Of a stretch of DNA of 64,000 nt, positions 46,217-57,435 are shown in pieces (the first letter of the stretch is position 1; the number at the start of each line of letters is the position of its first letter). The stretch spans positions 34,282,605 through 34,346,604 of the forward strand of contig NC_045130.1 of NCBI RefSeq assembly GCF_007655135.1, given 5' to 3'. Both the position numbers and the translations under genes were made by a program. The notes beneath the pieces are model-generated. The model made no database searches. It worked only from the letters and a program-made list of their open reading frames with translations, and had not been told where the DNA came from. The stretch comes from Punica granatum (taxonomy: Eukaryota > Streptophyta > Magnoliopsida > Myrtales > Lythraceae).

Positions 46217-48388
46217 TCCTGCAATTTCAGCCATTCATGAAGAAGAGAATAGTTTAGGGAAATAGACCATAAAACCAAACATGAAAGAAGCACGATAAAA
46301 AGCAGTTTCAAAGAGTTCGTCGAATGAATGAAGATGCTATCCCTATAACCTTCATTTCATTACGTGTAGAGATTTTTGAAACTTACAATGGGTTGTTGCG
46401 ATCTTCCAGCGCTGATTATCGCCCTTGTTCCACTGCCAGAGTACGATGGTGGTGCCATCATGGACCCCACCAGATTTCTTGTCACCATGGAAAGCATCCA
46501 AATTGAGGCGGACGTTGTTTACCATTCTAATGGCTCTGTACCCATCTCCTAAGTCCTTGCCCCCCGACCACAGGATAGAGCTGTCGAGTTGCTCAGGGCT
46601 ATAAGGTATCAGTTGTACCTGTGCAAAAAATTGAAGAATGAGAATTTATCTATCTTCCGAGTACAAACCCACCTCTCGGATGAACTGCTAAAACTATATA
46701 CTGTAGTTGAAATGAGTCGTTTGAGACTTCTGCCAGAACAATCTCCATTATAATGGAATAGTTAGATGAAGATAAAGTCGCATAAAAGTCAAAATTGAAA
46801 GCAGTGAAAGAAATGATACCATAAATCCCATTTATACTCTTAAAGACAATGCAAGCTATATGAGAAAGAAGTTCTTATGGGATGAGAGGCTCTAGCGTTT
46901 ATAAAAATTACTGGACAGATACCATATGAGAAAGAAGTTCTTACGGGATGAGAAGCTCCCACTGAGTGTTTGATGGCCTGACCAGTAGCCTTGTTAACAA
47001 GGGAAAAGCAGGGGAAACCCTCCTCGTCTTTAACTCTTGTGCTGAACTTCTCATCTTTGTACCATTGCTGTAATTAAGACCACAGTAAGCCACCACCATT
47101 CATCCCACAAACCAAACAACAGATGCAAAAGAAAGAAATCAAAAGTCACTTCAAACTGCAGAAACGATCAAACACTAGTCCAATGAATTCTCTTACAAGA
47201 GTTTCACAAGTGCACAAAATGCCTACGATAACTGATAAAACAACAAAGGGACAGGATGATATGCCACAACATGCAATATTCATAACCAAGAAAATGACAG
47301 TTGTAACAGGTACTTTACTAGTATAATCGCCTATCCTTGTTAATCTTGATGCTTCAATCAAAACCCATAGCTAAAGTATAAAAAGACAGCACTGTAAACA
47401 TACCTGCATCGGGTCATTCGGGTTATAAGGCGCTAGAATGACCTTATCATCACAGACAGTTAAGGTGTAATTAGGCTCCGCCTTGCAGTAGACCTTAACA
47501 GTGGATTTACTGGAGAAATACGAGGCAAGCGCCCCTCCTCCCCCCACAGTCACAACGGGTGCAGAATCAGGCTGCTGCTCAGAAGTGTGGTGATGAATGA
47601 ATGAAGGCATGTGCGGTCGGTATGAGTGATGGGTCTCAGTCTGTTCTCCGATGCCGTAAATTTACAACAGCAGTGTCATCAACAAAAAGAATTTGCGGTA
47701 TCAAAAATGCATAGTGAGAGCAAAGACATCAGAGAAACAGGACACTTACATCTGCAATTTAATTACTATGAGATAACATAGATTTCACAGAAAGATTCTT
47801 CCTTACTTTCACATGAGATCAATCATCAATGAAAATATATCATCGATAAAAATGATCATATCACCAAACAGCTCAGTCGTTGATCTCGCTCTCGATTCAA
47901 CAAAATCTTCGATAAACAGAGATTCGTCCAATCTCTGTTTGCCATCAAACCACGAAAGCCACTAACTTTTCTCATACAGGACACGGGTAAGCAACAGAAT
48001 CAAGGTAGACGCAGTAGTGGACCTCATGAGAGACGTGGTGAACAGTCGAAGGAGGCTGCTGAGGCGGGTAATCGGAGAAGCCCTCCGATTCTTGGGGACG
48101 ATGGTAAGGCGGGTAGTTGCCGTAGCCCGAATCTTGAGCTGGGGGAGGGTAGGGATCATAAGGTGGGGGGACATGGGAGGTGTGGTACACATTTGACGGC
48201 GGCGGAGGTGGCGGGAATTCGTCCCCGCCGCCGTAGTAAGGTGGCGGGGGGTGATCGAAGGGTGGCTGCGGCGGTGGTGGGTACGGGACGTCTCTCGGCG
48301 GTCTGTCTCGGTCTTCGTAGTCGTCGTCGTCCCTGCGGTGGTGGGTGTGAGTGTGGGAGTGAGACTGGTGCCCGAACGGGAACTCCAT
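46217..48388 (-). CDS. EULS3: EULS3-type lectin (Euonymus lectin domain, Pro-rich N-terminus)
   Basis: Exons 48388-48023, 47640-47404, 47067-46945, 46618-46387 and 46218-46217 give 319 aa. Residues 1-122 are His-, Asp- and Pro-rich (THTHH, then PPPP runs), as in the disordered N-terminus of this family. The EUL domain covers about 165-316: TVKVYCKAEPN, VILAPYNPNDP, WYKDEKFSTRVKDEEGFPCF, ALVNKATG-like SLVNKATGQAIKHSVGASHP, GYRAIRMVNNVRLNLDAFHG, then TTIVLWQWNKGDNQRWKI. This beta-trefoil fold binds glycans; relatives act in the nucleus and cytoplasm and respond to ABA and osmotic stress. The final TGA is split by the last intron, T at 46387 and GA at 46218-46217. Reading through instead would add nine residues before a TGA. 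A CT-rich leader precedes the ATG. Confidence 0.93.
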
Positions 48389-49285
48389 CGTCGGAATGTC
48401 TCCGAAGCACCGATGATCAGCAGAACAGAGCAGAGTGCTCGATGGAAGCAGCTACAATAAGAGAGAGAGATTCTCAATTTTTCCTTCCTTTTTTTTGTTT
48501 TTCCAAATTTTCCTTTACCTTTTCCTTTCTTTTAATTATTATGTCGAATACCTCATAGTATCACACGTTAATTTAAAATTTACTTAAAAAGGATCATAAT
48601 TTACATCTGACTCAAAATATATTCCGATATTAATTTCTCTATTAATATTTAATGATGTTACTGACGTGAAACTTAAGTAGGTCTATTTTTGTTACTATGA
48701 CCCTTTATTTGTGATAGATTTAAGAAAAAATCAAAATTATATTATAAATTTAAGAAAAATTTGAAATTATAAAATATATTTAGAATTCACTTATGTTTCA
48801 TTGATGAAAAAATTGATGGCGTGATATATTTGAAATAATATATAAATCACATGTATTTTTAAATAATTTTTAAAGTACGTATAGATTTAAAAAAATAATA
48901 AAATCATGAAAAATATGTGGGTAAGAAACCTTTTATTTTATATTTTCCCCTTTTCAGTAAAAGTTTTCGGTTGTCACTACTTTTTTTTCTTCTTTAATTT
49001 AATTATTATTTTTCTTCAATTATTATATGCTTTGGGTAGGGTTTGCAAAAAGCGCAAAATAAATGTCGGGCCGAAATGACGCTGGGTGGGTACTGCAAAG
49101 AGTTCCTTGCGCTCGAGAAAAGATCCCTCCTGTTTTTGCTCTCATGTGGTGAGAGTTGAATTAAAATGTCAAGCCGAGATGACTGAGAATTACGTGAAAT
49201 TAGGCAAAAGGACAGCGAAATGCGCGAACTAGAATTATTATCGTAATCAATAAAATAACTCGTAATTTTTACTGGGATGGTCAAT
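48389..49285. other. Promoter and upstream spacer of the EULS3 gene
   Basis: A GA/CT-rich run near 48455-48475 is typical of a plant 5' leader. The rest is AT-rich with no gene. Confidence 0.45.
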
Positions 49286-49296
49286 TTTATAAATAA

Positions 49297-49695
49297 TAAA
49301 TTGCACTTGTGATTCAAAAATTTTTACAAATGTTTCAATGTGGTATAAAAATTTTTTTTTTGCTACTTAATGGTACAAAATGTTTCGAAATTGTTTCAGT
49401 ATAATACAAACTGTCATTTTACTATTAACGCCGTCAAGACGTCATTTATAAGATTTGTAACTTTTGCACCATTATATAACTTACGTAAAACATTTTGTAC
49501 TATTAAGTTACAACTTCAAAATATTTTGTACCATCATGTAATGTTTTCCAAAAATTGATTTTGCATCATCAGCGTCGATTTGACTGCGTCAATGGCGAGA
49601 TGACGGTTTGTATTATATTGAAACAACTTTAAAACATTTTGTACCATATTGAAATATTTGTAAAATTTTTTGAACGACCAGTACAATTTACCCAT
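49297..49695. mobile_element. Foldback MITE with an 11-base target duplication
   Basis: The left arm from TAAATTGCACTTGTGATTC and the reversed right arm from GGGTAAATTGTACTGGTCG run in parallel through TTCAAAAA, TTTACAAAT, TTTCAAT.TGGTA and further inner blocks with GGTACAAAATGTTT. TTTATAAATAA at 49286-49296 is repeated exactly at 49696-49706. The GGG of the left terminus has been lost. It has no coding capacity. Confidence 0.82.
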
Positions 49696-49706
49696 TTATA
49701 AATAAC

Positions 49707-50777
49707 GTGAGATTTGTACAGTTATAACCTCTGATGCAATGCTTAACTTTGACATGTGAAGCAACCTTTGTACTCGCCCCCATTGTGGTGGAAGCAGTGT
49801 TCTTAATCCTCCCATTTTAAAAAGGTATCAATAAATATAGTTTATTTGCTTCACACATCCAACAGCTACAGTGTAAGATATACCAAATTTTGTGTATCTT
49901 CCTCTCGAAAGTAGAAATTCATTAGGCTTCTATTTAGTGTAGACACATCTTCCGGTAAAATAGATCATTTAGGTCACTCACCTCAAAAGATGCCGAGTAA
50001 CATCACGGTTCGAAAATCACACCCTTTGTAGTTCCTGTTCGGGATAGTTGATGAAGAACTTTACTCAAATTCTCTTTCCTTTCATGGAACTCAAAGTTGA
50101 AAATAAGTTTTCTCTCTAATGGTAAAAATCCGTTGAACCTCAAATAATCAAATTCACCCATTGTTAATGTGAATGTAAAATGTTTACTTATTACCGTCCA
50201 TAACTATATGTCTTTTCGGCTTCTAGAAGCGAGGTGACGGCACATTATTGCATCACTCATCACGTCCTTATTGGAGGAGAACTGAAAGGTCACACAACTA
50301 AAGATCCACTTCATCCTTCGTAGCACATTCTAATGTTTCGTCTCAGCTTTATATATTGTATATAGATATGATCAGAAAACATTTCTTTTCTATTTTTTAT
50401 TAGGACTGTGATTAGAATTTCATAATTTGGCTGCTCGACTGCGATCGTATTATTCTTATTTGATGTGATTTTTTATGTGTATTTCCCTTTACTATTAGCT
50501 TGGAGAATTCCTCGGATTTTTTTCCCAAAATTTTGCTTTATATTCACTTTTAAATAATTATAAAATTCTCATTACCTTCGAGAAAAACAAAAAGAAAATG
50601 CCTTTTTTTTGGTAATTTTTTGTACTTACAGTTGATAGACAAATTTCTCATACTTTCATTTTCCAACTGCATATTTTTCTCATCAATTAAAGCAATCTAA
50701 TTACTTAAAAAAGAAAGAAAGAAAGAAAATGTGAAAATTATTTGCTTTAAATATCATTATCTTAAAAGTGTGTGTAG
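49707..50777. other. AT-rich spacer, nothing recognised
   Basis: No long reading frame, RNA gene or defined repeat was seen. Confidence 0.4.
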
Positions 50778-50915
50778 TGTAGTAATGCACGTTCTCGCTT
50801 GACAACTAAGAGGTTACAGGTTCGATACTCAGCATAACTATTCGTGTCCAATTGTTAATTATTAGGATTTCTATTTCATTGTATTATGTCTAAGAGCCTC
50901 TCTTATATCAAAAAA
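50778..50915 (+). mobile_element. tRNA-derived SINE-like element, family A
   Basis: The head GTAGTGTAGTAATGCACG is followed by the B box ACAGGTTCGATACTCAGC, then TTATTAGGATTTCTATTTCA, then TTGTATTATGTCTAAGAGCC and CTCTCTTATATC. It is the best-preserved copy of the family and gives the clearest view of its tRNA-like head. Confidence 0.7.
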
Positions 50916-51046
50916 TATATATTACTATCTTCGTGTGTTAAATTTGGCAACTAGGTTAAATGAAATTTTGTTTATTTCTCTCATTAGGAATTTTGTTATT
51001 TCATGCTAATTAAAATTTCCCTGAGAAACCAACACGAATTGATTAA

Positions 51047-51190
51047 AGCGGTTCAACGCTTGTTCCGCTTAAATAACGTCTCGGGTTCAAGTTCTTGTAA
51101 ATGTAAAAAAATTCACGCTGAAAGAGTTTTACATCTTAATGGTCCGATCCGACTTGACTGGATTAGTTGAGGTTCAATTTAACTTTTCAG
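51047..51190 (+). mobile_element. SINE-like element, family B
   Basis: It contains GGTTCAACGCTTGTTCCGCT, then the B-box-like TCGGGTTCAAGTTCT, then AATGTAAAAAAATTCACGC and GAGTTTTACATCTTAATGGT. The same order is seen at 11845-12010 and, reversed, at 44585-44772. Confidence 0.6.
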
Positions 51191-51694
51191 ATATTAGATC
51201 GACCGAAAAAATTCCAGATCCTCTTAATAAACGCAACGATTAAATTGAGTGAGTTACATAAACTTTATCGGCAATATTTGGCACCTCCTGTTTGTTCACT
51301 AGAGAAGATCATTTTTGTAGTATTCACTCTGAAATCAAATTATATCCTATAATTGTTTGAAATACCGTGTTTCTTTCAACAACACAATGATGAGAGTCTT
51401 CGACATTAGTACTCTCTTTTTTATCGATAAAAAGGGATCAAAAGTCAACAGGAAGAGCACTTATAAAAAAAAAAAATTCTCTCATTAATTCGTCATACTC
51501 GGTTCCTCTCCATCTAAACGGGATGTGATTGTCTGGAGAAACAAATTCCTCATGGAAAAGGGGATGGTATGCCTTAGTAATTAATCCATGGAGATCGATT
51601 AGAAAATTTTGACCTGAAATCTCTTCCCACTGCCAATTTAATTTGGAGATAAGGCATGAGATCATCCCAAAATCATCAATCAAGTGATTTTATA

Positions 51695-51878
51695 TTCATG
51701 TGGCAATTTTAGAGTGGTTCAATTCAGTTTTAATTAGATAGATTTTATTAAAGAATTGGGGCAAGTAAAGTGGGTGGATCTCACCAATTCTCTGCCACCC
51801 ACTTAGACTTTCTTAGGACGTCGCTTCCATCATTCATCCATTGATCTATTTTCTAATAATAGCAAAACATATCCCAAA
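51695..51878. repeat. Segment A of a local duplication (partner at 57070-57253)
   Basis: It shares GTGGC.ATTTTAGAGTGGTTC, TTATTAAAGAATTGG, CAAGTAAAGTG, TCTGCCACCCA, CTTTCTT.GGACGT and GCTTCCATCATT with 57070-57253 in the same order. More diverged similarity seems to extend left to about 51500. The join to the Helitron-like element falls exactly at its right end. Confidence 0.7.
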
Positions 51879-54742
51879 TCAATATATGATATATAATGGC
51901 AGATCTCATATCCTTGACACATTACTCAATTAGATTCTCTCATGTGTCAAGTACTTGACATTCAAGATTTCTCATATTCTCGGCACATTGGCGTATTAAC
52001 GAATTACAATTAAACTCTTGATATATTAACATATTAAAATTACAAATAAATTACTAAAAGATTATTTTTATAAAAAATAATAAATTACTAATATAATATA
52101 AAAGATTATATACAATTGTGAAAAATTACTTTTTTGACACATCCACAAATTAATATATGGGTAAATTTTGATAACACCCGATATAGTTTGTGAAATGACT
52201 AGTGACACCCATCTCCTTTCAAAAATTAGCAACACACCATTTCTCCTTTCGCTGATGTGGCACTAACTGAATATTCATTTTGCCACAGGATCCTATATGC
52301 GGAACTCCACAAACCGACCCGTGACTTGATTTCTTTACCCAAACTAAATCTTACCAGACTTAAGAAAAACAGTAAAAATAAACGAAATGAGGGGGGATGT
52401 GTGGCTGATTTTAAAGAGAGGGAGTGTCGCTGGTCATTTTACAAACTATATGGAGTGTCGTCAAAATTTGCCCTTAATATATTAAAAAGTTATAATATGA
52501 AAAATAATAAATTAATGATATTTAAAAAATGTACATAATTTTAAAAATTTACAATTGAGTTACAAATCAATATATAATATATAAAGGCAGGAACATTTCG
52601 CCAAGTTTCGTCATGTGGCACTCAAGTCTTCTCATATGCCTGACACGTGGCATTGGAGCTCTCATAACCTTGAGACATTGCTTTACCAGGTTCTGCGATG
52701 TGTCAGCCTCCGCCATGTGTCATCTACTTGACAATCAAGACTTCTCATATTCTCGACACATTGACGTATTAACAAATTACAATTAAACTCTTGATACATC
52801 GACATATTAAAAATACAAATAAATTACTAAAAGATTATTTTATAAAAATAATAAATTACTAATATTATAAAAAAGATTATATAAAGTTGTGGAAAATTAT
52901 TTTTTTGACACATCAATATATTAATATATTATGCAAATTAATAACTTACTAATATTTAAAAAAATAATTCATAATTTTTAAATTTTACAGATGTATTACA
53001 AATTAAAATCTTGATACATTGACATAATATTTTGTTAGTATAAAAAATGATAAATTACTAATATTATAAAATAATATATAATTTTTGAAATTTACAAATT
53101 ATTTACAAATTAAACTTGACACATTGAAATTGTAACGTGTAAGGTAATAAACTACATAAAGTAAACGGGTAAATAATCTAAAACTCTTCTATAAAATTAA
53201 TATATATGTAATATTAAATGTAATCTTATTACATTGCAATAGAAACATATGAAAATTGGTCAATGACACAAATTCAATGCCTATTAAATTATTCAAATAA
53301 ATGATTTTTCAAACGTCTTTCTTTTTTTACCGTGTTTTGATGTACCAAAAAGACTTAATATTGCATGTCTATATATAAATCACCAAATTGTTAAAACCTT
53401 CCGCCCATTCATTGGCGAAAGCAAATTCTCTCTTCCTCTATTGCACTTCTTATAACTAATGTTTCAAGTCAAATTCTGCTAGCATTTCGCCCAAAAAAAT
53501 GATTTCCTTCGGGTTAGATTATAAGAATTTAATCTTGGTGAATTTCCAATATTCGAGTGCAGATGATCTACATTTACCTTGCTCAAGATGATGGATCGAT
53601 TACGTGCACTTACATCGGCCAATTGTAGATCGATTTTGAGCGTTGCAGGAGAAAAGAAAAGGGGAAAAAAACATAAGTGTGTTTCTTTTTTCTATATGCC
53701 TTCTCTTATTGTTCATTGCTTTCCATTTTATGTTGCAACAAATATTTCTCTTCAGCAAAATCTCATTAAGATTTTTCATAATTTTTTAAAAATTAGAAAT
53801 GCAGTTAGCTTACTAAGTTTACTTTAAAAACTATTATCATTCTATTAATCAGGCATTGCTTAAGAAACTTTTCTGTTAAATATTCTTTGAGCAAGATACC
53901 TAAAGCACAATTATGCTATGTGGGTATTTTATAATCAAAGAACAAAATATGTAAATTCATTCCCATACATTTTGTGTAACGTGTTTGCCGCCCCATTTAC
54001 ACGTACTTATCTAAATTAGTTGTGCAGAAAATATAACTCATACTTAGATGTCACTTGATTCTCTATTAGCATTAGGAAAATAAATTTTCTATAAGTATTT
54101 AGTTTTATCTTTCATCTTTCAATAAAAAAAAAGGGATAAGAATTGCAAAAATCACGCGTTTTGAAATTTATAACAAATTAGGTTTGTGATTCACTATTAC
54201 TATAATTTAGTAAATCATTTTTATGTATGAAGGGAAAAAAACCAGAGACCTTCAAAAATAATCGTAAAAACATAATTATGATTTAAGTTAGAAACATTCT
54301 GATTTTACATTTCTTATCCGATTTAGGTGTAGTTTAGTTTATAATTAATGCCCTCAAAATTCAAGTACAAGCAATTTATTCTGTAACATGTATATTTAGA
54401 AAGATTATATCGTTGATATTAGTATTAGAATATATCTACCTTTTTAAAATATAAAAATCTCATTAGGAGCCATTTTCAAATAACTTTTCTTAATAAATAA
54501 TTTATTACTTTTACATGGCACCCTTATAATTTTGTTCAATACGCCAATGAATTACACACTACTATAAGTATTATTAAGCTTTAGTGAATAAATTAAAATA
54601 CTATTTAACTTATGTATAGAATATACACTTTTGAGAAGTCATTTTGAAATTCATATAAAAAAACCTGAAAATTTATTAACTAAGAAGATTTTGGAAAAGA
54701 ACAACGTAACATTCCCCGTGCAACGCGTGGGTGTGATAACTA
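51879..54742 (+). mobile_element. Helitron-like element, about 2.9 kb, non-autonomous
   Basis: The 5' end reads TCAATATATGATATATAATG followed by GCAG. Near the 3' end a hairpin, CCCCGTGCAACGCGTGGG at about 54714-54731, stands about a dozen bases before the terminus ACTA/T. It sits between an A (51878) and a T (54743), and the paralogous sequence at 57250-57260 has the two flanks joined with no insert. A second 5'-like end, TCAATATATAATATATAAAG plus GCAG, occurs at 52567, after an A. About 270 bases following each 5' end are direct repeats of each other. No Rep/helicase protein is encoded, so it could only move in trans. The terminal CTRR is imperfect (CTAT). Confidence 0.65.
52159..52473. mobile_element. 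Foldback MITE with a 9-base target duplication, nested in the Helitron-like element
   Basis: The left end GGGTAAATTTTGATAACACC and the reversed right end GGGCAAATTTTGACGACACT match. They continue as ATATAGTTTGTGAAATGAC / ATATAGTTTGTAAAATGAC, with further diverging similarity over about 90 bases. TTAATATAT at 52150-52158 is repeated exactly at 52474-52482. A 9-base duplication is typical of Mutator-like transposition. Confidence 0.87.
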
Positions 54743-54814
54743 TTTCTTAAGCACAAAAGATTTTCCTCAAATCATTTCAATTTTTATATTTTTATTTTGC
54801 TTGAAATTGAAAGG

Positions 54815-54945
54815 TATTTTGTCCAGTCCCAGTTTTGTAGTCGTTCCCTTCGTTGCCTCTCTTCATATCGAGAAGTCTCCATTTATACGCCATAAGCATA
54901 TCCCAATTGTACGATCACGTGTAATCTCTCCACATTTCACGGGCA
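54815..54945. repeat. Segment B of the local duplication (partner at about 57315-57435)
   Basis: Shared ordered phrases include ATTTTGTC, TCGTTCC, TTGCCTCTCTTCA.ATCGAGA and CACGTGTA. In the partner copy, segments A and B are adjacent; here the Helitron-like element lies between them. Confidence 0.65.
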
Positions 54946-54961
54946 CGCCAAATTTCCGTAC

Positions 54962-56045
54962 CAACTGATACGACAACGAAGGGAAATGATAACATGCCAC
55001 AACATGCGATATTTATAACCAAGAACCTGATGTTCGTAATAGGTAATTTACTGGTATACTTGCCGTCCGTTATAAGCTTGACGTTCTACTCAAAACCATC
55101 AAAACCATAGCCCAGACTATAACGAGACAGTGTTGTAAACATACTTGGGTCGGGTCATTCGGGTTATAAGGCGCCAGAATGACCTTATCACGACTGATAG
55201 TAAGGGCGTAATTCGGCTCCGCCTTGCAGTAGATCTTGACAGTGGCCTCATTGGAGAAGTACGAGGCAGGTTCCGCCTTGCGCTGCTGTGATATCAAATT
55301 ATCAAAAACCCAAATTGAGAGCAAATCACATTACAGAAACAGGACACGCTTACATCTGCAGCTCGGGAAATGACTATGAGACAACATAGATTTCACCAAA
55401 AGATTCGATCTTATTTCCACATATCATCAACATAAGCAAAAAAATGTATTGTGAGGATCACATTTTCTTCTGACAAATCCTAGCAGATAGCGATATCTAC
55501 TAATCTTCATTTAACGAATTTTGTCACAAGACAGTCTTCTCGTATAAGAAAAGAAAACATTTTTCATTTTTGGGTAAAAAATCCATGACTAAACGTATCA
55601 TTGATTAATGGGATCACATCACCGAATTTCTCAGTTGAAGAAGCAACATCAACTCTCACTCTCATTTCAATAAAAACCTTTGAAGAAGAGAGATTCGTCC
55701 GGTCTCTTGTTTTGCGAAAAGCCGCTAACTCTTCCTCATAGCGAACAAAGCGAAGAGACAAAATCATGGTAGACGCCGTAACAGACCTCGTGAGAGGTGT
55801 GGTGAACGGAGGAACATGGCGGGGGCTGATCGAAGGGTTGCTGTGGTGGCGGTGGGTAAGCAGTGTTCCTCGACGGTCTGTCTCCATGTTCGTAGTTGTC
55901 GTCTCGTCGGCAGTGGCAGGTGTGAGTGTAATAGTGACGAGAGTGGTGACCGAATGGGAGCTCCATTGTCAGGATGTCTCCCAAGCTTCCAATGATGATC
56001 GGCAGAGCACAGCAGAGCTCCATTGTCGGATGGAATGAATATTGG
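54962..56045 (-). pseudogene. Truncated duplicate of the EULS3 gene
   Basis: The segment copies about 47215-48450 of the EULS3 locus. Exon 1 starts with MELPFGHH at 55966-55964 and ends at about 55787 on the same SHE codons. Most of the Pro/Tyr-rich middle is missing. Part of exon 2 (about 55290-55145) keeps TVKIYCKAEPN and VILAPYNPNDP but has lost its first half. The first intron and about 170 bases of the second intron (with GATATGCCACAACATGC-like sequence) are also copied, so it came from DNA, not mRNA. Exons 3 and 4 are absent, removing about the last two thirds of the EUL domain. A short protein might still be made, but a working lectin is unlikely. Confidence 0.85.
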
Positions 56046-56336
56046 AGGACCATGGCAAAAGTTTTTGACGGACTAAATTATTAGTTTAACTAATTTTAGG
56101 AGAATCGAATTAGAAATAATGGCAAGTTTAGTCATTTTCATCATCTTTATGAGCATTTCTTTGGTGCCATCTGCTTCGGCAGATCTGGAGGAATCTGTTT
56201 CGGAGGGAGAAGCCATGTTTCTCTCGTATAACTATTGCATTAGCCAGGTTCGAAGCTTGGGTTGAGGACAGGGATGGATCGAGGGGCCGAGAGAGAGGCA
56301 GTCGTCCCCAGAAATTTTCGACATTCAATAGAAATC

Positions 56337-56362
56337 TATATATTATTATTATTATTATTATT
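56337..56362. repeat. (ATT)n microsatellite
   Basis: About eight ATT units. Confidence 0.9.
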
Positions 56363-56610
56363 CAATTTTTGATAAAATTTCTTAGATTCGGCCCCCCTAA
56401 TTTGACAAAATTACAATCCCATTTGCTTTCTTAAGGAGCTCGCTCGTCCTAATCACCGAATCCTCGGTCGGTCCCTGAAAGTGGTAGAGGAAAGTTGCTG
56501 ATAAATGATTGTTGGATATGAATGGTTTGTTGAGACTTGATTTCGTTTGAATCATCAAATTGAATCAAATTGTAATATAAAACCATTCTAGATATATACA
56601 GACATCAAAA

Positions 56611-56615
56611 AAGAA

Positions 56616-56650
<35 letters not shown>

Positions 56651-56655
56651 AGAAG
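56611..56655. repeat. (GAA)n microsatellite
   Basis: About fifteen AAG/GAA units with one GAG interruption. It is followed by AT-rich DNA with no gene. Confidence 0.9.
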
Positions 56656-57069
56656 ATGAACTATGCATATATCTTTGCATTTATTATTTTGTTTTCATCA
56701 TATATCTTTGCATATAATCTTTTTTCCTTTTTACTACATTTTCATCCGGGTTGAGACGTCTATTATGTCGAAAGGAAAAAAGGGAGAGGAAAATGAATCA
56801 TTGGATTCTCTTCGAATTAAGCCAGACTCAAGGGAACATGAACACTAATAAACGAGAGAGTCTTGACCTTTCTGAGCTTCTCTCCATCTAAACATACCAT
56901 TAATGCCTTCAAGAACAATTAATCTCTCGTCGAAATCGACAATGATTTCTTTAGTAACATTCGATCTAGATCGACTGTCGAAATGTTAACACGAGATCTT
57001 TTTTCCATCGCCCTCTCGGTGCTTGAGTTGGAAATCTGCCTGAGATTATCTCTAAATTGTCAATGATGA

Positions 57070-57435
57070 CTTATGTGGCGATTTTAGAGTGGTTCAAATC
57101 AATTTCAATTAGGCACATTAATTTATTAAAGAATTGGAACAAGTAAAGTGAAGGGGCGTTGATCGTCAACTTTCTGCCACCCATTTGGCCTTTCTTGGGA
57201 CGTTGCTTCCATCATTAATCTTTCTTTTTTTTTTAAGCAAAACATGTCCCAAATCTTTTTTTAAGGACAAAAAGTTTTTCTTCAGTTATTTTCCAATTAT
57301 TGATGACTTGCTTTAAAGATGTTTTGTCTTATCCTGGTTTCGTTGTCGTTCCTCATTGCCTCTCTTCAAATCGAGATGCCTATGTTTACATGCGTATATG
57401 CACAATCTTCTTAACACGTGTACTCTCTTCGTATC
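57070..57435. repeat. Segments A' and B' in contiguous form (unfilled Helitron site)
   Basis: This is the copy of 51695-51878 plus 54743-54945 without the intervening element. The join reads CCCAAAT at 57248-57254 followed by CTTTTTTTAAGGACAAAAAG, matching TTTCTTAAGCACAAAAGA to the right of the insert in the filled copy. Confidence 0.7.

Noticed and set aside
47962..48477. 171-codon frame overlapping EULS3 exon 1 in another frame
   Set aside because: It begins at TTG and is the Thr/Arg-rich shadow of the Pro/His-rich exon.
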